Shown: positions 9,570 through 18,357 of the stretch, piece after piece
Layout: each line of letters starts with the position of its first letter
Position numbering within the stretch: the first letter of the stretch is position 1
Source of the DNA: Streptomyces decoyicus
GTDB lineage: Bacteria > Actinomycetota > Actinomycetes > Streptomycetales > Streptomycetaceae
Length of the DNA: 64,000 bases
Assembly (NCBI RefSeq): GCF_019880305.1
Contig: NZ_CP082301.1
Location: 7,316,001-7,380,000 of the forward strand
Direction: 5' to 3'
The notes under the pieces: generated by a model
The model's database searches: none
What the model was told of the DNA's origin: nothing
The model's input: only the letters and a program-made list of their open reading frames with translations
Made by a program: the position numbers and the translations under genes

Positions 9570-9686
9570 GAAGGGATCACCTCGAAGTGCAGAGGGCGAG
9601 AGGGGAGAGGGAAAGAGGGGAGAGGGGAGAGGGAAGCGATGAGCGCCGGGTCGGGTCGGGGCGGAGCGTAGGGAGCGGAGCCGGCG

Positions 9687-10904
9687 TCAGGAGTACCAAG
9701 TCGGCTCGGGGAGTGCGCCGTCGAGCACGAACCGGCCGACCTCACGGCGCTTGTAGGCCACCGGGTCGTGCAGGGTGTGCGTGCGGACGTTGCGCCAGAA
9801 GCGGTCCAGGCCCTCGGCGAAGGCGGTGGACCGGGCCCCGGTCACCTCGAAGATCCGCTGGGTGACCTCCAGGGCCACCTCCGTGGCGCGCGCCTTGACG
9901 GCGGCGACCCTGACCTCGAACTCGCCGCGGTCCCGCTCGGTCACCGCGTCCGGATCGTCGTGCAGCCGCTGCCCCTCCTCGGACACCCGGTCGGCCAGCG
10001 CCTCGGCGGCCCAGAGTTTGCCCGTCAGATCGCCGTAGATGTCGATGACGTACGGCTCGTCGGCGGCCCGTTCATGGCCGCCGTGCAGCCAGGAGCGGGC
10101 CTTGGTACGGGTGTAGACCGCTGCCGTCTCCAGGGCGCCCGCCGCGATACCGAGGTAGAAGTGGGCGAAGACCAGCTGGATGGTGGGTACGTTGAGGGTG
10201 TTGTAGACACTTGGCCGAAACGCCTTGTCGACGTACCCGGCGGCCGCGGACCACGGTGCCCGTACCCCGTCCAGGGTGACGCCGCCGCTCTCGGTGAGCC
10301 GCTGCCCGATGTTGTCCCAGTCGTCGTGGAACGTCAGCCCGGCGCTGTCGGACGGCACGATGGCGAAGACATGGTCGTCGGTGCCTTCCAGGACCCCTTC
10401 CAGCACGGTGACGTCGGAGACCTTGCTTCCGGTGGAGAACGACTTCCGGCCGGTGAAGACCAGGGTCTCGCCCTCGTCCCGTACCACCACGTCCTTGTCG
10501 CGCGGGTTGACCGCGCCGCCGAAGAACCATCGTTGCCGGGCGGCCTCGGCCTCCACGTGTTCCCACTGCTCGCGGGTGCCGACCAGCCGCGCGGCCCAGT
10601 TCCACAGATAGTGGTAGCCGAGCAGCTGGCCGATGGACCCGTCCGCCTTGGCGACCTCCCGGATCACCCGGTACGCGGTCGGCCAGTCCTGGCCGGCGCC
10701 CCCGTGCGCGGTGGGCCCGAGAAGGGTGACCAGACCGGAGTCCTTGAGCAGCTGGACCTCGGCATACGGGGTGGCGCCCGCGTGGTCACGGGCGATCGCG
10801 TCGGTGGCGAGGACGGCGGCGACCTCCGCGGCGCGCTCGATCCAGCCCTGCGGGCTTTCGGGTGCGGGCCGGGTGGCCCAGTCGGTCGGAGCGACGGTGC
10901 TCAT
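9687..10904 (-). CDS. DszC-like flavin-dependent monooxygenase (acyl-CoA dehydrogenase family)
   Basis: 405-residue protein of the acyl-CoA dehydrogenase fold, related to dibenzothiophene monooxygenase DszC and SfnC-type enzymes. Recognisable parts are the N-terminal helical domain, GLVTLLGPTAHGGAGQDW, DGSIGQLLGYHYLWNW and the C-terminal RTHTLHDPVAYKRREVGRFVLDG. The C-terminal motif parallels the SfnB-like protein two genes downstream, indicating paralogy. It should use FMNH2 from the SsuE-like protein to oxygenate an organosulfur substrate. The ATG at 10904 has AAGGAG. The 126 bp to sfnG contain short GTGCTC-type repeats. Confidence 0.82.
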   Translation of the reverse strand: MSTVAPTDWATRPAPESPQGWIERAAEVAAVLATDAIARDHAGATPYAEVQLLKDSGLVTLLGPTAHGGAGQDWPTAYRVIREVAKADGSIGQLLGYHYLWNWAARLVGTREQWEHVEAEAARQRWFFGGAVNPRDKDVVVRDEGETLVFTGRKSFSTGSKVSDVTVLEGVLEGTDDHVFAIVPSDSAGLTFHDDWDNIGQRLTESGGVTLDGVRAPWSAAAGYVDKAFRPSVYNTLNVPTIQLVFAHFYLGIAAGALETAAVYTRTKARSWLHGGHERAADEPYVIDIYGDLTGKLWAAEALADRVSEEGQRLHDDPDAVTERDRGEFEVRVAAVKARATEVALEVTQRIFEVTGARSTAFAEGLDRFWRNVRTHTLHDPVAYKRREVGRFVLDGALPEPTWYS

Positions 10905-11030
10905 ATCAAGTCTCCTTGGATGGTGGCGTGATAGGGGGGTGCGCGCGGGCGTTCAGGCGCTCGGACGCTAGGGCGCTCGTGCTCGCGGGCTCGCGTGCTC
11001 CCGTGCTGGCGTGCTCCCGTGCTGGCGTGC

Positions 11031-12203
11031 TCAGGGCCGGGCGGCTGCCGGAACCGGGCCGGACCACGGCGCCGCGTCCGCTCCCCGGGACGGTGCCTGC
11101 GCGCCCTGCTCCTGTGCCTCCAGCTCGCGCACCAGCGGCAGCACCCGCTCGCCGAAGTACTCGACCTCCTCCAGGTAGTGGAGGAACCCGAGCAGGAACA
11201 GATCCACGCCCAGCCGCTTGTAGGCCACGATCCGCTCCGCGATCTGCTCCGGTGTGCCGATCAGGCCCGTACGGAAACCGTCGTTGTACTGGACCAGGTC
11301 CTCGAAAGAGGAGTCCTGCCACATGCCCGTGCCATCGGCCGTGGACTGTCCGGCCTGCTTGACCGCCGAGCCGAAGCCGTGCACCGCCTCGGTGTCCGCC
11401 TTGGCGATGATCTCCCGCAGCACGTCGCGGGCCTCGGCCTCGGTGTCCCGCGCGATCAGGAATCCGTTCAGCCCGAAGCGGGGGGCCGGCCGGCCCGCGG
11501 CGGCGGCCGACGCCCGGACGTCCGCGAGCTGCTCGGTGACGCCGTCGAAGTCCTTGCCGTTGCTGAAGTACCAGTCGGACACCCGGCCGGCCATCGCCCG
11601 CGCCGCGGTGGAGTTGCCGCCCTGGAAGATCTCCGGATGCGGGCGCTCGGCGGTGTTGAGCGGTTTCGGCTTGAGTGAGAAGTCCCGGATCCGGTAGAAG
11701 TCCCCGGCCAGTTCGGCATGGTCCTCGGTCCAGATGGTGCGCAGCGCCCGGATGAACTCCTCCGCTCGCCGGTAGCGCTCGTCATGCTCCAGCCAAGGTT
11801 CCCCGAGCGCGCTGAACTCGCCCTTGAACCATCCGCTGACCACGTTCACCGCGAACCGGCCGCCGGAGAGCTGATCGGCGGTGGCACCGAGCTTCGCCAG
11901 CACACCCGGGTGCCACAGCCCCGGATGCACGGCCGCGATCACCTTCAGCCGCTCGGTGGCCAGCAGCAGCGCGAGGCTGAAACTCGTGGACTCGTGCTGG
12001 AATTCGGCGCCGTAGCTGGCCATATAGCGGACCTGGCTCAGCGCATACTCAAAACCGTTGTTCTCGGCCAGCACCGCCAGCTTGCGGTTGTAGTCGTACC
12101 CCCAATCGGTGCGCTGCTCGATGGTGCTGGTCACCAGGCCGCCACTGACATTGGGCACCCAATAGGCGAAGCGTGCGGGGCCGGGGGCGGGCAGGTCGGA
12201 CAT
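11031..12203 (-). CDS. sfnG: Dimethylsulfone monooxygenase SfnG-like (LLM class)
   Basis: 390-residue luciferase-like monooxygenase. The opening ARFAYWVPNVSGGLVTSTIEQ, then GYDYN, YMASYGAEFQHES and NVVSGWFKGEF are distinctive of SfnG, which converts dimethylsulfone to methanesulfinate with FMNH2. It starts the organosulfur operon. The ATG at 12203 is chosen because GGGAG precedes it and MSDLPAPGPARF resembles family N-termini. An in-frame extension upstream reads through a 12-bp repeat array and is judged non-coding. Together with the SsuD-like protein it would take dimethylsulfone carbon-sulfur bonds to sulfite. Confidence 0.88.
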   Translation of the reverse strand: MSDLPAPGPARFAYWVPNVSGGLVTSTIEQRTDWGYDYNRKLAVLAENNGFEYALSQVRYMASYGAEFQHESTSFSLALLLATERLKVIAAVHPGLWHPGVLAKLGATADQLSGGRFAVNVVSGWFKGEFSALGEPWLEHDERYRRAEEFIRALRTIWTEDHAELAGDFYRIRDFSLKPKPLNTAERPHPEIFQGGNSTAARAMAGRVSDWYFSNGKDFDGVTEQLADVRASAAAAGRPAPRFGLNGFLIARDTEAEARDVLREIIAKADTEAVHGFGSAVKQAGQSTADGTGMWQDSSFEDLVQYNDGFRTGLIGTPEQIAERIVAYKRLGVDLFLLGFLHYLEEVEYFGERVLPLVRELEAQEQGAQAPSRGADAAPWSGPVPAAARP

Positions 12204-12230
12204 CAGGATCTCCCGGTGGTGAGGAAAGCC

Positions 12231-12315
12231 GCGTGCAAGCCCGCGTGCAAGCCTGCGTGCAAGAACGCGTGCAAGAACGCATGCAAGAAGGCATGCAAGG
12301 GCCACGTGCAAGAAG
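12231..12315. repeat. 12-bp tandem array, six copies plus a degenerate seventh
   Basis: Units of GCGTGCAAGCCC/GCGTGCAAGAAC/GCATGCAAGAAG run from 12231 to 12302, with a decayed copy up to about 12315. The array lies in the presumed 5' untranslated region of sfnG. On the minus strand it is in frame with sfnG and would encode a four-residue LAC/LAR repeat if translated. Confidence 0.9.
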
Positions 12316-12564
12316 GCGGGTTTCATAAGGCCGTGCAAGTAGTCGTGCATGAAGCGCATCGAAGTGAGCGCGCCCCTTTCGCACGGAATGGCGCGCGACA
12401 CGTGATGAATGCAGAGGTGCTGAATGCAAGTGCTGAATGCAGGTGCTGAAAGGGGAGGATCGCCCGGTCGGCGAGGCGAGGCAGCGACCGCCGCGAATCT
12501 CATTCCGGAAAGGAAATCAACGACCGGTGCAGGTGCTCCCAGCCGTCAGTGCTCCCAGCCGTCA

Positions 12565-12584
12565 GCGCTGGCACCTGCCGGCGC
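12565..12584 (-). promoter_or_regulatory. Candidate attenuator hairpin after leader ORF
   Basis: On the minus strand GCGCCGGCA and TGCCAGCGC form an eight-of-nine-pair stem with a two-base loop. It begins about 10 nt after the leader stop codon. Neighbouring direct repeats (AGCGCTGACG and CTGGGAGC types, 12531-12600) could form an alternative pairing with it. Attenuation is inferred; no U-tract was seen. Confidence 0.4.
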
Positions 12585-12594
12585 TCCCAGGTCG

Positions 12595-12690
12595 TCAGCG
12601 CTCCCGGCCGACACCGCGACAGAGCGAACTGGAGATCCGTGCGAGATCGACGTGACGCCGTCGGGTGAGCTGCTTTTGTTGCTGCTTCAT
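12595..12690 (-). CDS. 31-residue putative sulfur-responsive leader peptide
   Basis: Short ORF starting at the ATG at 12690 with a near-perfect ribosome site (GAGGAGGTGA, about 7 nt spacing), far stronger than most in the window. The core LTRRRHVDLARISSSLCR resembles the small peptides annotated as putative leader peptides upstream of sulfur-assimilation and sulfonate genes in Streptomyces (recalled family knowledge, not searched). One cysteine codon sits near the end, followed by GVGRER and a stop. It is on the same strand and upstream of the sfnG operon. A likely role is to sense charged tRNA-Cys by ribosome stalling and control read-through. The product itself probably has no function. Confidence 0.75.
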   Translation of the reverse strand: MKQQQKQLTRRRHVDLARISSSLCRGVGRER

Positions 12691-12784
12691 GAACGTGTCA
12701 CCTCCTCGCAACAATTGCTCCGCGCCGGCCAATGGGCGACGGCTCCTGCGGCCCTTTCCGGTCAATGTGGCCGCCTCCCTGCCG

Positions 12785-12813
12785 AGTTTAGCGATCGAAC
12801 TGCGAAGCGTCGA
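12785..12813 (-). promoter_or_regulatory. Candidate promoter for leader/sfnG operon
   Basis: Read on the minus strand, TCGACG (12813-12808) and TAAACT (12790-12785) are separated by 17 bp, close to a vegetative -35/-10 pair. A transcript from here would have about a 90-nt leader before the small ORF. It lies in the divergent region shared with lysR, so LysR control is plausible. Confidence 0.4.
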
Positions 12814-12941
12814 TACGGCATAGGTGAAGTGGTGATAGGGTTCCCCTTGAACCGGAGGCGAGCTCCCCACCGAGAGGCCTCAAAGGCGAGTGAATCCACC
12901 GAGGTTCACCATCGGTACCGGACCACCGGGGTGCGTATTCC

Positions 12942-13862
12942 GTGCGGATCGAACAACTCGAATACATAGCGACTGTCACCCGCCTCGGCTCGCTGCGCAG
13001 AGCTGCCGAGGAACTCCATCTGTCCCAGCCCGCATTGAGCGAAACCGTCCGTAATCTGGAACGCGAACTCGGTGTGGACGTCCTCGACCGCAAGCGCTCC
13101 GGCGCGAAGATCAGCGAGGACGGCCGCGAGCTGCTGCCGCACATCATCGGAGTGCTCGACGCGGTCGACAAACTGCGCCGGGCCGCGGACGACCAGCACC
13201 ACACCAGCCGGATGGTGCGCCTGGGAACGGTCAACGCCGCCACGGTTCCGCTGCTGGTCCCGGCCATCCGCGAGTTCCGGACCGGGCATCCGCTGACCCA
13301 GGTCGAGGTGATCGGGGCCCAGCAGGCCGACATCCACCGCGCGCTGCTGGAAGGCAGCCTCGACCTCGGCCTCGTCAACTACCTGCGCGGCGACGACCTC
13401 CCACCGGACGTCCACACCACCGAACTCCTGCGGGGCCGCCCGGTGGTGTGCCTCCGGCCGGACAGCCCGCTGGCCGGACTCGGCGAGGTCTCGGTGACCG
13501 AGCTGCTCGCCCAGCCGCTGATCGTGATGCGCTCCGGCTATGTCATGCACCGCTTCGTCCACCGGCTCCTCGAGGGACGTACGCCCTCCTTCTCGTACTC
13601 CACCGACGGCGCCGAAATGGGCAAGCTGATGGTCGCCGAGGGCCTGGGTGCCACGGTCCTGCCCGACTTCAGCATCATCGGCGACCCGCTGGAACGCAGC
13701 GGGACCATCACCTACCGCCCGCTGGCGGCCGACTCCACCGACGTCCTGATGGTGATCCAGCGCCGCCGCTCCGGCTCGGTCCCCAGGGCCGCCCGCGATC
13801 TGCACGACCTCTTCGTACGACGAGCGGCCGCACACCCGGCGGCAGCCGAAGGCGGAAGCTGA
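12942..13862 (+). CDS. LysR-family transcriptional regulator
   Basis: 306-residue LysR regulator. The winged HTH is at residues 1-60 (MRIEQLEYIATVTRLGSLRRAAEELHLSQPALSETVRNLE) and a LysR substrate-binding domain fills residues about 90-290. The GTG at 12942 follows GGGGTG. It is transcribed divergently from the leader peptide and organosulfur operon, the usual arrangement for a LysR controlling its neighbour. By context it may respond to a sulfur metabolite, as Cbl and CysB do; the ligand is not known. The C-terminal tail is alanine- and arginine-rich and probably unstructured. Confidence 0.9.
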   Translation: MRIEQLEYIATVTRLGSLRRAAEELHLSQPALSETVRNLERELGVDVLDRKRSGAKISEDGRELLPHIIGVLDAVDKLRRAADDQHHTSRMVRLGTVNAATVPLLVPAIREFRTGHPLTQVEVIGAQQADIHRALLEGSLDLGLVNYLRGDDLPPDVHTTELLRGRPVVCLRPDSPLAGLGEVSVTELLAQPLIVMRSGYVMHRFVHRLLEGRTPSFSYSTDGAEMGKLMVAEGLGATVLPDFSIIGDPLERSGTITYRPLAADSTDVLMVIQRRRSGSVPRAARDLHDLFVRRAAAHPAAAEGGS

Positions 13863-13887
13863 CCCGTCTCACCCTGGCCCCTGTCCC

Positions 13888-15228
13888 TCACCCCTCCGCG
13901 GACAGGCCCGCCCACGCGCCCGCCGGATCGTCCGTGGCCGGTCCGGCGGGCACCCACCGCCCGTCCTCCCTGCGATACGGCCACCAGCGTCCGTCCCGCC
14001 CGTAGCGCAACTGGGCGGCGCCGCCGATCACCGTCCAGCGGTTGCGGGTGGCCCGCAGCCGCGGCCGGGCCTCGCCGTCCTCCCAGGCGGCCGCGAGCTT
14101 GCCGGTTGCCCGTGCCAGCGCCTCCGGCCCCGGTGTCCAGTCCTCCTCCAGGACCGCGAGCCCGGCTGGGCCACCCACCTCCCAGGCGCGTACGGCCGCC
14201 GCCAGGTCCCGTGTCTCCCGGCCCGAACCGGCCGCGAGCCGCGCCGATATGACCTCTCCGGGGCCGGCGGCCGCCAGCCGCACCGCATCCTGGGCGGGAG
14301 TCAGCACCGTCGGCGGCGGACTGTCCGGGTGCCGGGCGGAGAGCGCATCGGCCAGCAGCCGCTGGGCGCGCGCCGCCGTGTCCGCGATCAGGAGCTCCAG
14401 CGCGGCCACGTCCACCCCGGGCGCGGGCGGGGTGCCGCCACCGAGCACCGGCGGAGCACCCGGCACGGCGACCGGCGGCGGTGCCGCGGGCAGCGGCGGC
14501 AGAATGTCGCGCGCCGCATACGCCTCTGCCGCCGGCACCCCCGCACCGGACCGCTCCGCCGCCACGTCCTCGTCCGTCGGCCCCACTGCCCGCGCCGCGC
14601 CGCGCGTCTGCAACTCGTCGAGCAGTTCCCCCTCGCCCCGGCCGCGCAACAACAGCAGGACGAACGGGTCCTGGTCCAGGAGCCGTGCCAACTGGTAACA
14701 CAGCGCGGCCGAATGCGCGCAGTGGTCCCACGCCCCGCAGCTGCACTCCGACTCCAGGTCGCCGATGCCGGGAAGCAGCTCGATCCCGGCGGCGGCCGCG
14801 TCCTCGACGAGCACCGGCGGCATGTCCCGGTCCAGCAGCGCCGCGATATGCCCGGCCCGGTCCGCGACCATGTCCAGGAATCGGTCCCAGTCCGCCGTGC
14901 TCAACTGCTGTAGTAGGACATCGGACCGGTGCCGCGTATGGTCGCGGTCCTGGACGACCGCCGTGATCCGGCCGGGGCGCACGGACACCGCGCCGACCGC
15001 ACCGCCCCGCGCATGCCGCCGGCCCAGCCTCAACTGCTCACCGTCCAGCGCGGTGTCCTCCAGCGCCTTGAGCCACGCCTGCCCCCACCAACTCCGCGCA
15101 AAGGCGCGCCCACGCGCCACAGGCAGGGCACCGAACGTCCGCGCACAGTCCGCCGAGCCCTCCTCGTCCGGACACCTCGCACTCTCCTGCTCCGGATTCA
15201 TCGGTTCTTCCCCTCCGAGCGTGTTCAT
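13888..15228 (-). CDS. SWIM zinc-finger protein
   Basis: 446-residue protein with a SWIM zinc finger, CSCGAWDHCAHSAAL (CxC...CxH), at about residues 162-176. The N-terminal region contains FARSWWGQAWLKALED, conserved in actinobacterial SWIM proteins. The stretch after residue 240 is alanine/proline-rich. The start codon overlaps the stop of the SNF2 ATPase gene by 4 bp (15225-15228), so the pair is translationally coupled. SWIM domains bind DNA or protein, and the protein is probably the partner of the SNF2 motor. The exact process (chromatin-like remodelling or repair) is unknown. Confidence 0.85.
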   Translation of the reverse strand: MNTLGGEEPMNPEQESARCPDEEGSADCARTFGALPVARGRAFARSWWGQAWLKALEDTALDGEQLRLGRRHARGGAVGAVSVRPGRITAVVQDRDHTRHRSDVLLQQLSTADWDRFLDMVADRAGHIAALLDRDMPPVLVEDAAAAGIELLPGIGDLESECSCGAWDHCAHSAALCYQLARLLDQDPFVLLLLRGRGEGELLDELQTRGAARAVGPTDEDVAAERSGAGVPAAEAYAARDILPPLPAAPPPVAVPGAPPVLGGGTPPAPGVDVAALELLIADTAARAQRLLADALSARHPDSPPPTVLTPAQDAVRLAAAGPGEVISARLAAGSGRETRDLAAAVRAWEVGGPAGLAVLEEDWTPGPEALARATGKLAAAWEDGEARPRLRATRNRWTVIGGAAQLRYGRDGRWWPYRREDGRWVPAGPATDDPAGAWAGLSAEG

Positions 15229-18209
15229 CGCTCACTCCCTCGCAGTGCGACCAGATCCGCCAGCGCGGCGTCGGTGAGTTCGGTCAGTGCGGCCTCTCCG
15301 GACCCCAGCACCGCATCGGCCAACTGCTGCTTACGGGAGAGCATTTCGGCGATCCGGTCCTCGATCGTGCCCTCCGTGATGAACCGGTGGACCTGCACCG
15401 GCCGGGTCTGCCCGATGCGGTAGGCCCGGTCGGTGGCCTGTGCCTCGACCGCCGGATTCCACCAGCGGTCGAAGTGCACGACATGCGCCGCCCGGGTGAG
15501 GTTCAGACCGGTACCCGCCGCCTTCAACGACAGCAGGAACACCGGCGCCGCCCCGTCCTGGAAGCGCCGCACCATCTCCTCGCGCCGGGCCACCGGTGTC
15601 CCGCCGTGCAGGAACTGCGTGGGCACCCCGCGCGCCGCCAGATGCCCCTCCAGCAGCCGCGCCATCTGCACATACTGCGTGAACACCAGCACGCTCGCGC
15701 CCTCGGCCAGCAGAGTGTCCAGCAGCTCGTCGAGCAGCTCGACCTTCCCCGAACGCCCCGCGATCCGCACCGCTCCCGCCGCACGGCCCCCTTCCGCCCG
15801 GTCGTTCTCCTTGAGGTACTGCGCAGGGTGGTTGCAGATCTGCTTGAGCGAGGTGAGCAGCTTGACCACCAGCCCGCGGCGCGCGAACCCGTCGGTCCCG
15901 GCGATCTCGTCGAGTCCCTCGCGCACCACCGCCTCGTACAGTCCGGCCTGTTCCCTGGTCAGCGCCACCGCACGGTCGGTCTCCGTCTTGGGCGGCAGCT
16001 CCGGCGCGATCCCCGGATCGGACTTACGGCGGCGCAACAGGAACGGCCGCACCAGCCGGGCCAGTCGCTCGGCCGCCGTGCCCGCCTCGGGGGATGCCGC
16101 CGCGCCGCCCTCGATGGCCTGCGCATAGCGCGTACGGAACCGGCCCAGCGGCCCCAGCAGCCCCGGCGTCGTCCAGTCCAGGATCGCCCACAGCTCCGAC
16201 AGGTTGTTCTCCACCGGGGTGCCGGTCAGCGCCACCCGGGCCTTGCCGGGGAGGGTCCGCAGCGCCCTGGCGGTCGCGGAGAAAGGATTCTTGATGTGCT
16301 GTGCCTCGTCGGCGACGACCAGCCCCCAGCCCACCTCCGCCAGCTTCGCGGCATCGACCCGCATCGTCCCGTAGGTCGTGAGCACGAACTCGCCCTCCGC
16401 CAGCTCCGTCAGGCTGCGCCGCCCGGCGTGGAAGCGGCGCACCGGCGTGCCCGGCGCGAACTTCTCGATCTCCCGCTGCCAGTTGCCCATGAGGGAGGTG
16501 GGGCAGACGACCAGCGTGGGGCCGGCTGATTCGGGACAGGTCTGCCGGTGCAGATGGAGGGAGATGAGAGTGATCGTCTTCCCCAGCCCCATGTCGTCGG
16601 CGAGACAGGCGCCCAGCCCCAGCGACGTCATCCGGTGCAGCCAGCCGAGCCCGCGCACCTGGTAGTCGCGCAGCGTGGCGGTGAGCGCCGCCGGCTGCCG
16701 GACGGGCACGGCGTCGCTGCCTTCGGGGTCGGCGAGCCGGTCGCGCAGCCGGGCGAGCGGGCCGGAGGCCTCCACTTCCACCCGGCTGCCGTCCGCGTCC
16801 TCGGCGGTGCCGGTCAGTGCGGCGCCGAGCGCATCGAGCGGCGTGATCTTACGGTCCTGACGGTCCCGGGCCGCCCGCAACGCCTCCGGGTCGATCAGCA
16901 TCCACTGGTCGTGCAGCCGCACCAGCGGCCGTCCCGCCTCGGCGAGCCGGTCCAGCTCCCTCTTGTCCACCTCCTGGCCGCCCACCGCGAACCGCCAGCT
17001 GAAGGAGAGCAGGGCATCCGCGGACAACAGGGAAGGCAGCCCCGACTCCGGCCCGTCCCACCCGTCGGCGCCCCCGCCATCGGGCGGGCCCACCACGGCC
17101 CGACTGGTCAGCGAGCGTGCAAGCTCCCTGGGCCAGTGCACCTGCACCCCGGCGGCGGCCAGCGCCCGGCCGGCCGGACCGAGCAGCTCAGCGATTTCCT
17201 CATCGGCGAGGTCCAGCGACCCGGGCACCGCCGCGGACAGCAACGGGGTGAGCGCCGCCCAGGCAGCCGCTGCACGGCGCAACGTCAGCAGCGTGTCCAT
17301 CCGCGCCCGCGACCCGAAGGCCTGCCCGGCGGGCGACGTCCCGGCCCACACATCGGCGGCATCCGCGATCAGCGTCGGATCGGTGAGGCTGTGCAACTGG
17401 AGCACGGCGCTGAAGCCGATGCGAGCATCCGAGGGCACCACCCCGACGTCACCGCCCCCCTGCCCACTGATTCCCTCCGCCCCCATGCCGTGCGCCTCGA
17501 CCCGCAGCGAGATCCGCACGCCCGCGTCATGTCCCGCGGCGACCTCCGTGGCCCAGGCCCGCTGTTCGGGGATGTGCTGCGGGGCGGGCGGCAAGGCCGG
17601 CGCCCCGGTGACCAGCGCCGCGCCGGGGGAGCGCGGCAGCCCGTCCGCCACCGCGTCGAGAAAGGCCCGTACCTGCCCCTCGGGGTCCGGCAGCGCCAAC
17701 GGGTCGGAATCCGGGAGCGGGACGGCGTGCGCGTAGGGGGGCATCGCGGCGGCGAGATCGCGCAGCCGCCCGACGTCCGCCGGGTCGAGCGGCCCCAGCC
17801 GCCAGGCGTCATATCCGGCGGGACTCACCCCGGGCAGCAGCCGGCCGCGAGCCGCGAGCTGTAGCGCCAGTACGGCCGCGGCGCCCCAGAAGGCGGCAGC
17901 CGGATGGGTACCCCGCGCGGCCCGCGCCCGGGTGAGCACCGGCACGGCCTCAGCGACCGTCAGAACCAGGGCCGGAACCTCGCACAGGGAAACCCCACCG
18001 TCCTCCTCCGGCAGCGCCACCTCCAGCCGCTCCATCGCCCCGGCCCCGCCCCACGCACCATCCGCGCCGAGCACCTCGCCCACGAGCTCGCCATCAGGCC
18101 GCCAGAACGCGACCCGCCCCGCTCGTGGCGGATCCGACGGCAGGAAAACCGCTGCACAGCGGGAGAGCGCGGACAGCTGAGCGGGCGTGACCACGGGGAG
18201 GGATGTCAC
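15225..18209 (-). CDS. SNF2-family DEAD/DEAH-box ATPase
   Basis: 994-residue SNF2/Swi2-like DNA-dependent ATPase. The N-terminal half (about 1-500) is a bacterial SNF2-associated domain with no known function. The motor contains the Walker A motif DDMGLGKT, the DEAQ box VVADEAQH, motif III LTGTPVENNLSELWAILD and motif VI QATDRAYRIGQTRPVQV. The GTG at 18209 has GGGAAG upstream. It is co-translated with the SWIM gene downstream. Such pairs are common in Streptomyces; roles in DNA repair or phage defence have been suggested for related proteins, but nothing here decides this. Confidence 0.9.
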   Translation of the reverse strand: MTSLPVVTPAQLSALSRCAAVFLPSDPPRAGRVAFWRPDGELVGEVLGADGAWGGAGAMERLEVALPEEDGGVSLCEVPALVLTVAEAVPVLTRARAARGTHPAAAFWGAAAVLALQLAARGRLLPGVSPAGYDAWRLGPLDPADVGRLRDLAAAMPPYAHAVPLPDSDPLALPDPEGQVRAFLDAVADGLPRSPGAALVTGAPALPPAPQHIPEQRAWATEVAAGHDAGVRISLRVEAHGMGAEGISGQGGGDVGVVPSDARIGFSAVLQLHSLTDPTLIADAADVWAGTSPAGQAFGSRARMDTLLTLRRAAAAWAALTPLLSAAVPGSLDLADEEIAELLGPAGRALAAAGVQVHWPRELARSLTSRAVVGPPDGGGADGWDGPESGLPSLLSADALLSFSWRFAVGGQEVDKRELDRLAEAGRPLVRLHDQWMLIDPEALRAARDRQDRKITPLDALGAALTGTAEDADGSRVEVEASGPLARLRDRLADPEGSDAVPVRQPAALTATLRDYQVRGLGWLHRMTSLGLGACLADDMGLGKTITLISLHLHRQTCPESAGPTLVVCPTSLMGNWQREIEKFAPGTPVRRFHAGRRSLTELAEGEFVLTTYGTMRVDAAKLAEVGWGLVVADEAQHIKNPFSATARALRTLPGKARVALTGTPVENNLSELWAILDWTTPGLLGPLGRFRTRYAQAIEGGAAASPEAGTAAERLARLVRPFLLRRRKSDPGIAPELPPKTETDRAVALTREQAGLYEAVVREGLDEIAGTDGFARRGLVVKLLTSLKQICNHPAQYLKENDRAEGGRAAGAVRIAGRSGKVELLDELLDTLLAEGASVLVFTQYVQMARLLEGHLAARGVPTQFLHGGTPVARREEMVRRFQDGAAPVFLLSLKAAGTGLNLTRAAHVVHFDRWWNPAVEAQATDRAYRIGQTRPVQVHRFITEGTIEDRIAEMLSRKQQLADAVLGSGEAALTELTDAALADLVALRGSER

Positions 18210-18357
18210 TGCTTCCCGAACTCCTCAAGTTTGACTACTGGCGCCTGGAGCGCCCGAGAGTACAGGACGGCACGCGCTTACCTGGAACCTGCGGCGCGAA
18301 AACGGCGTTCAATGGAGTACACAGAGCGCGGCGCACGCCGCGGAAGGGGAGTGAAGG

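Larger units (their letters stand above)
12204..12941. other. 738-bp regulatory interval between sfnG operon and lysR
   Basis: This interval holds, from the LysR side, a candidate minus-strand promoter, a 31-codon leader ORF, a hairpin after the leader stop, direct repeats around 12531-12563, short GGTGCTGAATGCA-type repeats (about 12415-12450) and a 12-bp tandem array before sfnG. No other gene is supported. Confidence 0.7.

Noticed and set aside
12204..12503. N-terminal extension of SfnG by up to 100 residues
   Set aside because: It runs through the 12-bp array; the ATG at 12203 has its own ribosome site and matches family N-termini.
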